Of a stretch of DNA of 24,817 nt, positions 13,870-23,640 are shown piece after piece (the stretch's first letter is position 1; the number at the start of each line of letters is the position of its first letter). The stretch comes from Spirogloea muscicola (lineage: Eukaryota; Streptophyta; Zygnematophyceae; Spirogloeales; Spirogloeaceae), in contig WELB01000022.1 of the NCBI GenBank assembly GCA_009602725.1, forward strand, positions 1,065,579-1,090,395, given 5' to 3'. The notes beneath the pieces are model-generated. The model saw only the letters and a program-made list of their open reading frames with translations, was not told where the DNA came from and searched no databases. Made by a program: the position numbers and the translations under genes.

Positions 13870-14600
13870 CTGTTGGCTCTGGCCTCTCTTACATTACAGG
13901 ACCCGATATTATTCCTGCTCATCGGAGTCTAGCTGTTGCCTTTGCACCTCTAGGACTTGGTCGCGTATTAGATTTGCAGTGAGACGCTTTGCAAGAGGTG
14001 AAACACAGGGAATGACGGTCTGTCCTAGGCATCCCAGCTCTTGCACGTTCTCTTGCAGTCTCAGAGCTGAGCAGAGAAATACTTATCTTCGTGCATTTCG
14101 TTACTGGGTCGCCTCAGCGACAGCTTGACGATCCCCTGAGAAGTCTTCTCCCACTCACGGCAGAATGTTGCCTCGCTTCTGCAGGCGTCCACTTGCCTAC
14201 CACCAGCCGCAGTTGTATCTGGTTCAGACCACTCTTAAAAACAAGCAGTCCCTTACCGTCTGCGGAGGTTCACTGGGTGCAAGATCAGCCGCGCCTTCTG
14301 GCGATGCAGGCTATAACACCTAAATGCGTAGGTAGCCAGCAGGCCTGACTATTGCATGGCAAAGTCGACCTTGTACATCCACGGCGTCCAGTGCAAGCTG
14401 TCAAATGGCCGTCCCTCGATGCTTTCTTTGATACCGTGCTGACTCGAGAAGTCCTGGCTGTAGCTGGCCATCCGGACGAAAGCTGCGCAGCAAGGCGACG
14501 GAGAACCCGCTCCGAGGCTGGGCGGCAGTCCGGAGCGGCGTGACGCAGCGGCAGGCAGTGTGCAATCTTGTCTAGGATGTCCAGCAAGCGGGCACTTCTG
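13870..14600. other. Unassigned region
   Basis: I see no recognisable gene, tail or repeat. Short open frames exist on both strands (for example 14,285-14,587 minus) but have no family signature. Confidence 0.4.
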
Positions 14601-14695
14601 AAGAAGGACGCTTCCAGGAGAGGGTGGTGGCTGTGAGAGGCCAGCCCAGAAGAAATGTAAACGAAGTTCGAAGGGGCCAGGGAAAGCGGGATTTA
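14601..14695 (-). repeat. Type B tail nearly identical to 18,584-18,670
   Basis: GACGCTTCCAGGAGAGGG, GGCTGTGAGAGGCCAGCCC, GTTCGAAGGGGCCAGGG. About 50 bp differ from the tail at 18,584-18,640 at only two positions; the rest is more diverged. No coding tail is attached. Confidence 0.8.
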
Positions 14696-15344
14696 AGGTC
14701 CGCAACGGTCCCGTCGCCTGCCGCTAGCTATGCCAGTACGACCGCCCGGCCAGAGACAAATGCAACAATCTGCATCTACTTTCTATAATTTGTTAAACGC
14801 CACCGCATGTCAACCGGATGTCAGAGTGTTCACTGAGTATCTTATTGTAGTCCACGTTGTCATTGATATCACGAATCTAGGGTAGCTGGCTGCAGAAGCA
14901 TTCTGGTGCAAAAATGATGATGATGGTCTTGCTGCACCCTGTGTAGTGTACACAATGTACTGGCTTGCTTGGCCTCCCCCATTACATGTGCCCCGCGCAA
15001 CTTCTCTCTGCAGATGTGTAAGGTCTCTTAAAAGAGTAGTACAACCCTCGACAGATTAGCGGCGGCCGAACAGGTTTTCGACTTTCCTGTACTGGATCGA
15101 AGTGTTGTAATTGCGATGCATAAGTGGTCACCATCCTTATGCATGCTGTCAACTTGCACGCGAGCTTGGCAATTGCCGGCATAGCAAGCCAAGCAAAGGG
15201 CCACTGCGGAGCATGACAGGGAGCGTTTTCCTCGTGCGGGAGCGAGGAAGATGTCGTGTATTTGAAACAAATGAAGGCCAAAATGGCCAAGTACAACGGC
15301 GAGCACATCTAACAGCGTACATCTCCCACAGCAGATTGACCCGC
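14696..15344. other. 3' flank of subfamily E fragment, otherwise unassigned
   Basis: Roughly 650 bp with lower GC. On the minus strand it follows the stop at 15345 and may hold the 3' UTR of that copy, but I find no GGGCTGG stem-loop here. An imperfect palindrome-like run CTTGGCAATTGCCGGCATAG lies at about 15,164-15,183. No gene is supported. Confidence 0.4.
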
Positions 15345-15665
15345 TCAGTAACCACGGGTCAATGCAAAAACGTCGCTAATCGACGCCTGAACCTAGATGG
15401 CAGACTCGAAGCTCTTCTGCCACCAATTAGAGCTCGCCCAGCTTTCTGGTGCAAAGCATTAGCCTGGGCACGCTGCAAACAGGCCGAAACCCGTCGTCGC
15501 AAGAACGACAGATATGCAGCTGGCAAGCCCATCTCAGCCGGAAACACATCTGCCCGTCGTGCATAGCCTAGATTGGCAAAATTCTGAAGGCGAGTGTGGA
15601 AACGAGGACCTGAACAGCCAAAGGTATCGACTGCAGCAGGCAGGAGCTGATCGCATTGGTTTTCA
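15345..15665 (-). pseudogene. Retroelement C-terminal fragment, subfamily E
   Basis: The minus strand encodes LLPAAVDTFGCSGPRFHTRL, QNFANLGYARRADVFPAEMG, FLRRRVSACLQRAQANALHQ and KAGRAL, then after a frame change ASISDVFALTRGY with TGA at 15347-15345. The order matches family A (PLAVDVHGALG, MRLSVSFQRSLAHAVHLRAG, SYSDLLLLTRGY) but the residues between are quite different, so this is a deeply diverged lineage. The C-terminal SD-V-x-x-LTRGY is retained. It starts immediately downstream (on the minus strand) of the tail at 15,655-15,735, repeating the tail-to-next-copy arrangement. Confidence 0.7.
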
Positions 15666-15735
15666 AGAGGGGGCGGTGCTTTGAATGGCCGGCCTAGAAT
15701 AGAGTGGACAAGGTTCGAAGGGCATGGAAATCGCA
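15655..15735 (-). repeat. Type B tail
   Basis: The minus strand reads CTTCGAACCTTGTCCACTC, AGGCCGGCCATTCAAAGC and CCCCTCTTGAAAACC. It closes the 3' UTR of the subfamily B copy to its right. Confidence 0.7.
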
Positions 15736-16025
15736 AGAAAGAGCATACTGTTGCGCCTCGCATGCAACGGCGTCACCAAGAGCTGCCTCGCGAGGTGTAA
15801 GTGCCGGCACCTGGAGGAAGGGGCCGCCGTCCATTTGCAAAAGCCGGACAGACATCGTCAACGCCTCGCTTGGGGAGAAGGTGCTCGGTGCGCATGAAAT
15901 GAGGAGGCGAAAACAAAACAGTATTCTACGCGAGAGAGAATCCACAACAATTAGAGAGGGCTCAAGTCACAGAATGGGGCTTAGGGTTTAGCTCAACCTC
16001 GTTTAGCACAACCGAAGGCGGACTC
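15735..16025 (-). other. 3' UTR of the subfamily B copy
   Basis: Includes ATTTCATGCGCACCGAGCAC on the minus strand, shared with the 3' UTR at about 4,105-4,130. It also holds GGGGCTTAGGGTTTAG (plus, about 15,975), which carries one telomere-like unit. No tail stem-loop lies inside it. Confidence 0.55.
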
Positions 16026-16029
16026 CAGT

Positions 16030-16810
16030 ACGACGAGTGAGCATACTTACATCTGACAGACTGATCTGAAAAGCGACAGCACCACCACGCAAGCCAGTGC
16101 CAGGCGCAGTGCACGCCCAGCTTTCTGATACTTGGCAAGAGCCTGGGAACGCTGCAAAGTAATCGAGAGAGCGTCTTTCTGTATTCTGTAATAAGCAAGC
16201 AATGCTTGCGAGACGCTAGTATGCCCATGCTACCCCCCGACTAGACGGCGTGCGTTTACCAGTTGGGCCAGGCGATGGCGGAGGGAAGGACCGCTCTATA
16301 CTGTAGCCGACATAGATGTCCATCAAGCACTGAAAATGGGGTCTCCCAGGGTATGGTCCCTGTAGTGTCGCTTCTTCCTTCTCGCATGGGTGTCGCCCAG
16401 CCAGGCATAATCGGCATGAGTGCCCCCCCTGGAAGCGTCAATTGCTACAACGTCGAGGAGGCGAGGCAGGCCGCTCCAGGGGTTGGCAACCACATCCAGA
16501 CGCCTCATGTATGTTTGGCCGGATGTCTGGAAGACCGACATGATGCCTGGCATTCTCATAGCGGGATGGTACCCTGCCTTGCAAATATAAGATGCGTCCC
16601 TTAGTACGTTGTGGGTGGCAATGCGTTGACGTCGTTCAACACACCTGAGCATGTGAGCAGCCAACCAAAGCTCACCATCAGATCTATGCTCACACTTGCA
16701 CTGGTGAGTGCTGGCCAAGCAGAGGGGGAGAGGCCGAGATGGTAATGGACTGCTGTCCAGAAGAGGTCGTCGGATGGCCGAAGAGGCTTGGTATAAAGGA
16801 AGAGCGTTCG
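16030..16810 (-). pseudogene. Retroelement ORF C-terminal copy, subfamily B
   Basis: The minus strand encodes LYTKPLRPSDDLFWTAVHYH, a frame change, a finger with the same C-x-C-x12-H-x3-C spacing (CKCE to HMLRC), RQRIATHNVLRDASYICKAG, RRLDVVANPWSGLPRLLDVV, AIDASRGGTHADYAWLGD, RRKKRHYRDHTLGDP, a frame change, DIYVGYS, LQRSQALAKYQKAGRAL and, after another shift, ISLSDVSMLTRRTG. It runs from the pre-finger segment to the C-terminus, so with 7,052-7,930 it is the most complete. Identical finger spacing in two diverged subfamilies supports a real zinc site. Frameshifts and the lost stop make it inactive. Confidence 0.75.
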
Positions 16811-16859
16811 ACAGCGCTCAGCAGTGGGGAGCAGCAGCAGCGGCTGGACAAGCAAGTTT

Positions 16860-17060
16860 GACGGCCACCGACCCTTTTGCGGTGCTCTGGGTGGCTGCTT
16901 AGCAGGGGTTACTGAGTGCTGCTTCGTTTCTGTTCTGTGCTTGTTGTTCTTCGTACTTCCCCTGGCCCCTTCTCGTCCTTTGTACACTCTTTTCTGGGCT
17001 GGCTTTTTCCAGCCCCTATCCTCAATGGGCGAGCCCTTCTCTCTCTTCGGCACCTTCGGG
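16860..17060 (+). repeat. Terminal codons and type D tail (array unit 1)
   Basis: LLSRGY with TGA at about 16,913, then GTACTTCCCCTGGCCCC, CTTTGTACACTC, GGGCTGGCTTTTTCCAGCCC and CTATCCTCAATGGGCGAGCC. It begins an array of successive plus-strand 3' ends. Confidence 0.8.
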
Positions 17061-17455
17061 CCTTGTCCCGTACTTTTAGGCGGGCTGTTCACAGCCCTCG
17101 CCAATTTGGGAGAGCCAATTACTTTCATGTCCCGCTCAAGTCTAGTTTCTCTGACCTGCGGCTGCTCAACAGGGAATGTTGAGGAGCCAGTGGCCACTTG
17201 AGTCGCTGTGTGCTTTAGCGCTTTGCTGGCGACTTCGAACGTTGTTCTTTCTTGTTTCAGGGCTGGCCAATCACAGCCATCGCATACACATTCCATTGGT
17301 TGAGCCCTCTACGAATCTTCCTCTCTTTTTGTCGCTGTGTACTTCAGTGCTCCTGGCCCCTTCGAAAATTGTCATTCTATTTCTGCGCTGGCCAAACACT
17401 TCATCGCCCTCTACTGTATAGTCTTTCTTCTTAGGCTGGCCTTTGAATTACAGGA
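17045..17455 (+). repeat. Array units 2-4: type C tail, short coding end, two type B-like tails
   Basis: Type C: CTTCGGGCCTTGTCCCG, GCGGGCTGTTCACAGCCC, TTTGGGAGAGCCAATTAC at 17,047-17,125. Then codons SSFSDLRLLNREC with TGA near 17,182, UTR GAGCCAGTGGCCACTTGAG, and tail GACTTCGAACGTTGTTC, GGGCTGGCCAATCACAGCC at 17,230-17,315. A weaker tail, CTTCGAAAATTGTCATTC with GCGCTGGCCAAACAC, is at 17,355-17,415. The UTR of the middle unit matches 8,366-8,410. Confidence 0.7.
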
Positions 17456-17840
17456 TGCACCTTGCAGTTAGCCTGCAGCGGTCCTTCGCATTTGCCGTCC
17501 ACTTGCGTGCAGGTCGCGCCTTGGCTGCCTCTGAGTTCCCTCAGGGGCGACGCTTTACCGCCCTGTTGTTTAATCTTCTTTGCACTTGCTAACTCGCGGT
17601 TATGAGCGCCTCTTGCTGACGTCTTGGAATGCAGTATCCTGCCTGCTTCGCCATCCGGCCCTCTCAGGCCTTTCGGTCATCTCGACATTGTCCATTCCTG
17701 GTGGGCTGGCCTTTCACAGCCACTGCCTTGAAGGAAGGAGCTGTTGTTGTTCAGGCATCGTACATTCCTTTGAGCTGGCCTCTCACAGCCATCGCCGTAC
17801 ACTGGAAGAGCTGTTCTCTTTCACAGTTCTGAACTAGCCC
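17455..17840 (+). repeat. Array units 5-6: C-terminal coding end with two type B tails
   Basis: Coding: MHLAVSLQRSFAFAVHLRAG, RALAASEFPQG, then after a frame change LHLLTRGY at about 17,583-17,606. UTR CCTCTTGCTGACGTCTTGG, tail TCGACATTGTCCATTCC, GGGCTGGCCTTTCACAGCC, AAGGAAGGAGCTGTTG at 17,685-17,750. A second tail follows at once at 17,755-17,822 (GCTGGCCTCTCACAGCC, ACTGGAAGAGCTGTTCTC). Confidence 0.75.
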
Positions 17841-17879
17841 TCACCTCAACAGCCACGCTGTAGGAGACGACCGAGCCCC

Positions 17880-18480
17880 CCTAGCTATTTCGTTTCTGAC
17901 TTGAGGCTGCTTAGCAGGGGTTAGTGAGTGCTTCGTAGCTGCTTAGTTTCTTCTTGTGCTTGTTTTTACTAGTGCTTCCCCTGGCCCCTTCTCTTCCTTT
18001 GTTCATTCTAATTTGGGGCTGGCTTTTTCCAGCCCCTATCCTCAATGGGCGAGCCCTTCTTTCTAGTTATTCCGACCTGCACTTTCTGACAAGAGTTTAC
18101 TGGGAGCCTACTTGCTGACGTCTTAGCGATTAGTATCTTGCTTCTTGCGCCATCCGGCCCATTTAGACCTCGACATTCCTTCGGGCTGGCTCCTCACAGC
18201 CACTGCTGTCAATTTGGAAGCGCTGTTTTTCCTACGGCCCTTTCGTACTTTGGCCCCTTCCAACCTTGTCCCTCTTATTCGGGCTTGCTCATCACAGCCC
18301 TTGCTACCATTTGGAGAGCCAATCTATTTCAGACTTGCATCTACTGACTAGAGGTTACTGAGAGTCCGCTTGCTGCTGTCTCAGTCCTTAGCACTCGCGG
18401 CTCCTTCAGACCTTGTCCACTCCTTTGGGCTGGCCTCTCCCAGCCACCAGTCAATCTGGCCGCGCTTGCTTTTTTCTGAG
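17880..18480 (+). repeat. Array units 7-10: D, B, C and B tails head to tail
   Basis: Unit 7: FSDLRLLSRG, type D tail at 17,965-18,060. Unit 8 starts at SYSDLHFLTRVY without spacer and carries a type B tail at 18,165-18,230. Unit 9: CTTCCAACCTTGTCCC, GGGCTTGCTCATCACAGCCC, TTTGGAGAGCC at 18,255-18,325. Unit 10: SDLHLLTRGY with TGA at about 18,354-18,356, tail CTTCAGACCTTGTCCACTCC, GGGCTGGCCTCTCCCAGCC to 18,470. Units 8 and 10 share UTRs with 6,610-6,760. Confidence 0.8.
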
Positions 18481-18583
18481 GGCGAGCCCTCCCCTTATCC
18501 CCTTATCTTTCACAACCATTGCCCATGATGGGAAAGAATGAAAGTGGCTCCCTTGGACACCAATGGGGACCAGGGCTTTGAAT

Positions 18584-18824
18584 AGAAGAAAGACGCTTCC
18601 AGGAGAGGGCGGTGGCTGTGAGAGGCCAGCCCAGAAAGAAGGACATACAAAACTCAAATGGGCCAGGGAAAGCGCTAAAGAGGAAAAGCGCGCCCATAGA
18701 AAAGAGGGGCTGGCCAAGCCAGCCCAAAAAAGAATGGACAATGTCCAAAGCCAAAGCAAGAGGAGCCGGAGAAAGGACTACACCACAACATACTGCAGAA
18801 CACAGAAACGATGCAGAGGAAAGC
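18584..18824 (-). repeat. Type B tail, then type A tail with 3' UTR (minus strand)
   Basis: Type B at 18,590-18,665 (GGCTGTGAGAGGCCAGCCC). Type A at 18,690-18,755 (GGGGCTGGCCAAGCCAGCCC, GAATGGACAATGTCC). The UTR up to the stop at 18,825 resembles that at 10,490-10,547. The array to the left faces right and these face left. Confidence 0.8.
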
Positions 18825-18935
18825 TCAGTACCCACGAGTGAGCAACATCAGGTCTGAGTAGCTCGCTGCAGGGAAAGAGGCGCTCCGCCGAGACCCAGAG
18901 GCGGCGGCCATAGCACGGCCTGCGCGCTAAAGCAC
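18825..18935 (-). pseudogene. Retroelement C-terminal fragment
   Basis: The minus strand encodes RAGRAMAAASGSRRSASFP and AASYSDLMLLTRGY with TGA at 18827-18825. It is open for its whole length and nearly identical in sequence to the corresponding end of 10,548-10,999, including SDLMLL. Truncated at about 18,935. Confidence 0.8.
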
Positions 18936-19500
18936 ACAGGGAAAGTTTTAGGGGTTTGTTCTGGGAGGGAATTTAGCCCTCTCTCTGGATGGCCTCTACG
19001 TGGAGGCCCTTCCCTCAAGACGCGCTTTCCTACGCCCCACCCCCCCTGGCATTGCGGTGCCAGCCATCTCTGCCTTCTCGGACGCATCTTGTAGACCCAT
19101 GCGCCATAGAGGCTCGTGTCCCCCTTGTGGGTCATGCATGTCGGGCGGCTGCCAGCCGGTTGGGCACGGGCGCTCTCAAGAGCCAGAGTGGCAGTTGGCG
19201 GAGAGTGCTGCGCTGAGGCTGGGTTGGAGGCTGCGGTCGCCCAACTTTGGCTCAGTGCGTGCAGTCGAGCAGTGATGTCGCTGGATGAGGAGTGCTGGGG
19301 CTTTCAGACTGGAGGACCGTAGAGGCGCCAGGCCGGGGACGGAATGTCACTTCCAGCCGGGTCGTCAGGTTGAGCAGCCAGGTGAAGCAGCTGCCCTCCT
19401 GTCTGGCGTGTACTGGAGCCTGAGCACCAGGATTGGCACTAGTGACGATTGTTGTGCTGAAAGACCCACCCTTTTGCATTGATGCTTATTGCTGCTTACG
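18936..19500. other. Unassigned region
   Basis: GC-rich, with several overlapping short frames on both strands (for example 19,252-19,479 minus and 18,989-19,216 plus). None carries a motif I recognise. No tail stem-loop is found. Confidence 0.4.
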
Positions 19501-22500
19501 CAGGACGTCATTGTTTCCCAGCCTAGCTCAAACCTTTTCACAGCTGGCCAGCCGGCAGGCTCCCTTGTGAGTACCTGTTCTTGCTGACAGATGCATCTGT
19601 GAAGGCTTTGCTGTCATCATCCACAGGAGCCAATTGAAGTACTTATTTTCGTAATTTGGCAGGTGGCACCCTGCCCATCCCCCTCAAGAAGTCAGGTGCC
19701 TCTTTCACCATGAGCCCCAGTCCTCATGGTGAAAAGCTGGAGACTTGGTCATCGCCCCTCCTCTCCGACGAATTGTCGATGTGAGGGCCTGCTTACACCC
19801 CCATTCAGACTCCTCTGCAGCAGCCTTGCTGATTAATCAGCCCGCAGACCATAGCCTGAGGGTGCTAAGCTGGCTGCCTTTCACGAACGAGGACGCTGAA
19901 ACCTGGTGTTAAGAAAACATAGGTCTGTCTATGATAACATTCACTGTTACATGTAACATGTATGTGCAATTTTTCTTGTGAAAGATATTTTCTGCTAATA
20001 TTTTTAGCTGATAGCTGATTTAGCTGAAGACTGATATTTCTGCTACCAGTACGTTGTTGCAACTGCGCACAGCCAGCACAGCATCGAGCATACCCAAGCA
20101 GACGTTCAATGACCAGTAAATTGACATGACATCCAGGGAACTCCGCTTGGGACGGCAGACCAACCACCACAGCCACACAACGCCACATCTGACGGTGAGC
20201 CCGCAATTGTGGTCAACTGTCGTTTGAGGCGGGCTTCTGCAGGCTTGCCAAAATCCAGCCAAGAATCTAGACGAACAGCATGTTAGGTGTCAGATCTTGA
20301 CTGGCTCTGCTGCTGCTCTCTACCGGGGCGCTTGCTAAGGGGTCATAGTTATGCGAGCGCCATCTCCTACTTGTTGACTGGTGATGATCTTGTGCTTTGT
20401 GAAGCTGCTGGCTGACCCCATTGCTACAAGATTTGCATTGCTTGCGAAGAGCCACGTTAGTCAACAGTTCGAGTAGGGGAGGTAGTTGTGCACCTCTGCT
20501 ATGAGTCAGCTGGGCCTTCAAGGCCATAAGTTGCAGCTTAGCATCTCAAAGACGTCCAGTAGCTCTTATGATGACGACCTTCATGATGGCTCCGGTCCGT
20601 CCAGCCAATGCACCAGCAAAGGCCATGGTGTTGCTCCCGCTTCGAATGATGTTATCACAACATCACTTTTCATGTGTCTCTCCGATGAAGCGGAAAAGTA
20701 AGCTCTTAAAAGGCCGTGAAGGCCATCACACCAGGTGTAGCAATGGCCAGCCAAGCAGATCAGCCAAGAGGAGGCCCACGTACCCTGTACCTGTACAACG
20801 TGGAAGTCCATCTTACTTTGCTCTGAGCCAAGCGGCCAGGCGGGATGTGTGTACTCCGCAAGGTCAGCCTGCATAGCTTTTGCTGCTCAGGGAGCACTAC
20901 AATCTGCAAGTCATTGACAGCTTGGTCACTGTGCTTAGGCCCCTTCCACCGGCAACTCAGGGCCTCTGTTACTCAATACATGCTCTATTCCCCTTCCTAG
21001 CGCAGTCAGCGACATGCACTGACCCAAACATACTGCAGCAACATTGTCTGCAACAAGGTGGCAGCCTTTGACGTGTGTAGGCTCCACTCCAGGCTCCTGA
21101 GGATGACACCATCGAGCTCTCTGAAGATGACCACCTGCGCTACGTGCAGTGATCACAAAATTCTCAGACTGCACCCAAGATCGTTCGTCGCCCATTTTGT
21201 GCACAAAATCCTCAGCCAAGGCATCAGTGCTTCCCAACATGGTGGATCATCACCATCCCCAGCCGCTCAGAGAAGGCAGAAAGTGGAGGAGTTATGTTAT
21301 ATATGCCTGCTGGCTTCGATTTCTGCGCCCTGACTCATAAGGGATGAGCTCCACCGCCTGTCCGGCCACCATTGACGCCCTGCTGTTGAGACCTCAGGCG
21401 CAAATCGAGTGAAGCCATTGAGCCTGTTACTTTGGGTGGAAAGCTATTACGAAAAGCAGTTGGGATTTCCGAACAATTAATTTTGCAGATCTAGAGTCCG
21501 TCTATCAATGTAGGGTGACTTGTTATGAGTGATAGCTTCAGTGCCTGGCACGCTCACCTGCCGATTGAAGCTACAGCTCCGAGCCCCTGACTGTCCGGAG
21601 CCATGTCATCCATATCAATGCTCCTCTTGCATGCTCCAAACAAGAAGGCATGTTTTTGCCACAACTTTAAGCAGGGCGCAAGCACGCATGGCCAAGCGTG
21701 GTGAGCATTCAACGTACAGATCAGCCTGAATGTCACGGTTGAAGTCTTAATGAACACATTGTCAGGACAGCCACTTGCCGAGACCGAGCACTTGGTGAGC
21801 AGATGGTTGACTGCCTGCATGTAGTGCTCAGGGGCCGCAATTTGACATAGTTATTGTGTCAATTGGTGTTTTGTCTGCATTGAAAGAAGATACTATTGTA
21901 CCTGTGCACGTGCATACCTGCATCGAGCTGTGAAGCTGTTGTTGCAACGTTCATGTATAGCTTTGCACATACCAGGTTATGAGTAGACCTGAAGACCATA
22001 CACCTTCCACACATCCTGCGATGCCAATGGAGCATACTGTTGAGAATAGTTAAGAGTACCAGCACAGTACCACGAATCTATTTCACGCTCGAGGATGTGC
22101 TTGTCCCGTTTTGCATCTTGCATGGACTACCTCTTTAGCATGGGCCATTTTCATTTCAAGATTGCCTCCTATTCCATTCGTTCAGACTCGGTGAGGAGCA
22201 CAATATGACCAGTGTACGTAGGAAAATATGTGTACCTGGATCAGCTCAAATCTTGTAGTTGCATACTTGGTTGGGTTGAAGTTCTGTTTGAATATTTTGC
22301 ATCTTATTGAAGAGGTCAGCGTGGCAAAGGGGTAGTCCATTTGTGCGCTGCTAGCACCAGTCACTGTCAACTACTTGCTGTACTACTGACGGCATGGACA
22401 ATGATCATTGCCAAATGCGTCACGTGAGCTTCACCGGCGGACCCCGATTTGGTGACGAAAGGATTCTTGGCGCTGGAGCAAGGAGATGAGCAAAATGAGG

Positions 22501-23640
22501 TGGTTATATGAGCTACATCCTCGGCAGATCATCAAGCCCTCAAGACGACTCCTGTGCCTCGCTCTCGTCGACAGCTTGCACTCTACGTAGAAGCATTGAG
22601 TGAGGTCTGCATAGTCAACCAAGAGGACGCTGAGGCACGGGACAACCAAAGTGCCTGTGCCAGCTGCAGCAACGGCAATGACTTACTTAGCACAACCAAG
22701 TACCTGTGGCGGTATTTAGCACGAACTCTTCATACCGTGCAACCTGGCTTCCAGGAATATAGGAATGGTCCACATATCAAATCCAGCCTTCGTATTCTTC
22801 GGCAGTCAAAATACCTTTTGAGAGGCCAGCACGACGCGGTTATCTTGCTGCTGGGCATTGGATCACAATCAGGAAGGCTCACTGATTGACGAAGAATACG
22901 AGGGTTTGAATCTGGCCAACCTACAGCAGAAGATCTCAGCACCACTTCCAGATCTTGCTGGAGTCAATAGATACTTTGCAGAGTGTCTCATCCGCAAATC
23001 CAGATCTTGCTGGACTTACAATAGTTGCACTGGATATAAGGCTGTTTTGGCTACCTCCACTTGAATGACTTTCTGACCCCCATAAACGACGAGTACTTCA
23101 TCGTGAATGGCAGCTCTTAGGCAGCCTCCAGGCGATAGGTCATGTCCAAGTTCTCAAGGTCATCACGAAGCACCGACCCTTGAGATGTTCTTGCAATATC
23201 AACATGACACCTGTGTAGCTCGCTCTGCCTGCTGAGCACTTACATCCCTGAAGTTACGGCTTACGACCCACAGCTGAGCAAAAGCTGGAGTTGTGAACCT
23301 CGATGTAGAAGGTCTCAGCCGCATGTTAATATCTTGCTAGAGTTTATAAGTGCTGCACTTGAGGCCAATGTGGCCATCTCCATTCATTTCATTGGTGTTG
23401 GTCCACCGCATGCAATACAAGGCATTTGGTCGGGAATGTTTGCAAGTGACAGCAATCACGTTACTGATGCAACGATCGCCAGACACTGTCTTGATGATTT
23501 TGGTCTGTGCGCACAGGCCCTGTGTATTCGGACGAATTTACAAGTCAAAGGCTCTCCGTTTTTTTTGGATAATCTCCTGATGCTCGAGCTGCCACGTGGT
23601 GGTCCTGGAGGCATCACCGCTGCGCATCACGCACTTTCGT
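19500..23640. other. Lower-GC region without recognisable genes or tails
   Basis: About 4 kb with visibly lower GC than the left part, especially 19,900-20,060 and 21,840-22,380. It contains no GGGCTGG tail. Only short frames (up to about 110 codons) occur; some, such as 20,581-20,874 minus, 20,935-21,240 minus and 23,334-23,642 plus, have ordinary protein-like composition but no recognised domain. Dispersed short exons of an intron-rich gene cannot be excluded. A GTTACATGTAAC palindrome lies at about 19,946-19,957. Confidence 0.4.
22785..22903. repeat. Imperfect inverted repeat
   Basis: CCTTCGTATTCTTCGGCAGTC at 22,787-22,807 pairs imperfectly with GATTGACGAAGAATACGAGG at 22,884-22,903, across about 76 bp. 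The core CGTATTCTTCG pairs perfectly. Confidence 0.6.

Noticed and set aside
447-18755. Regularly recurring tail motif as a CRISPR-like array
   Set aside because: Spacing and orientation are irregular, the repeats diverge, and each is linked to retroelement 3' ends in a eukaryotic setting.
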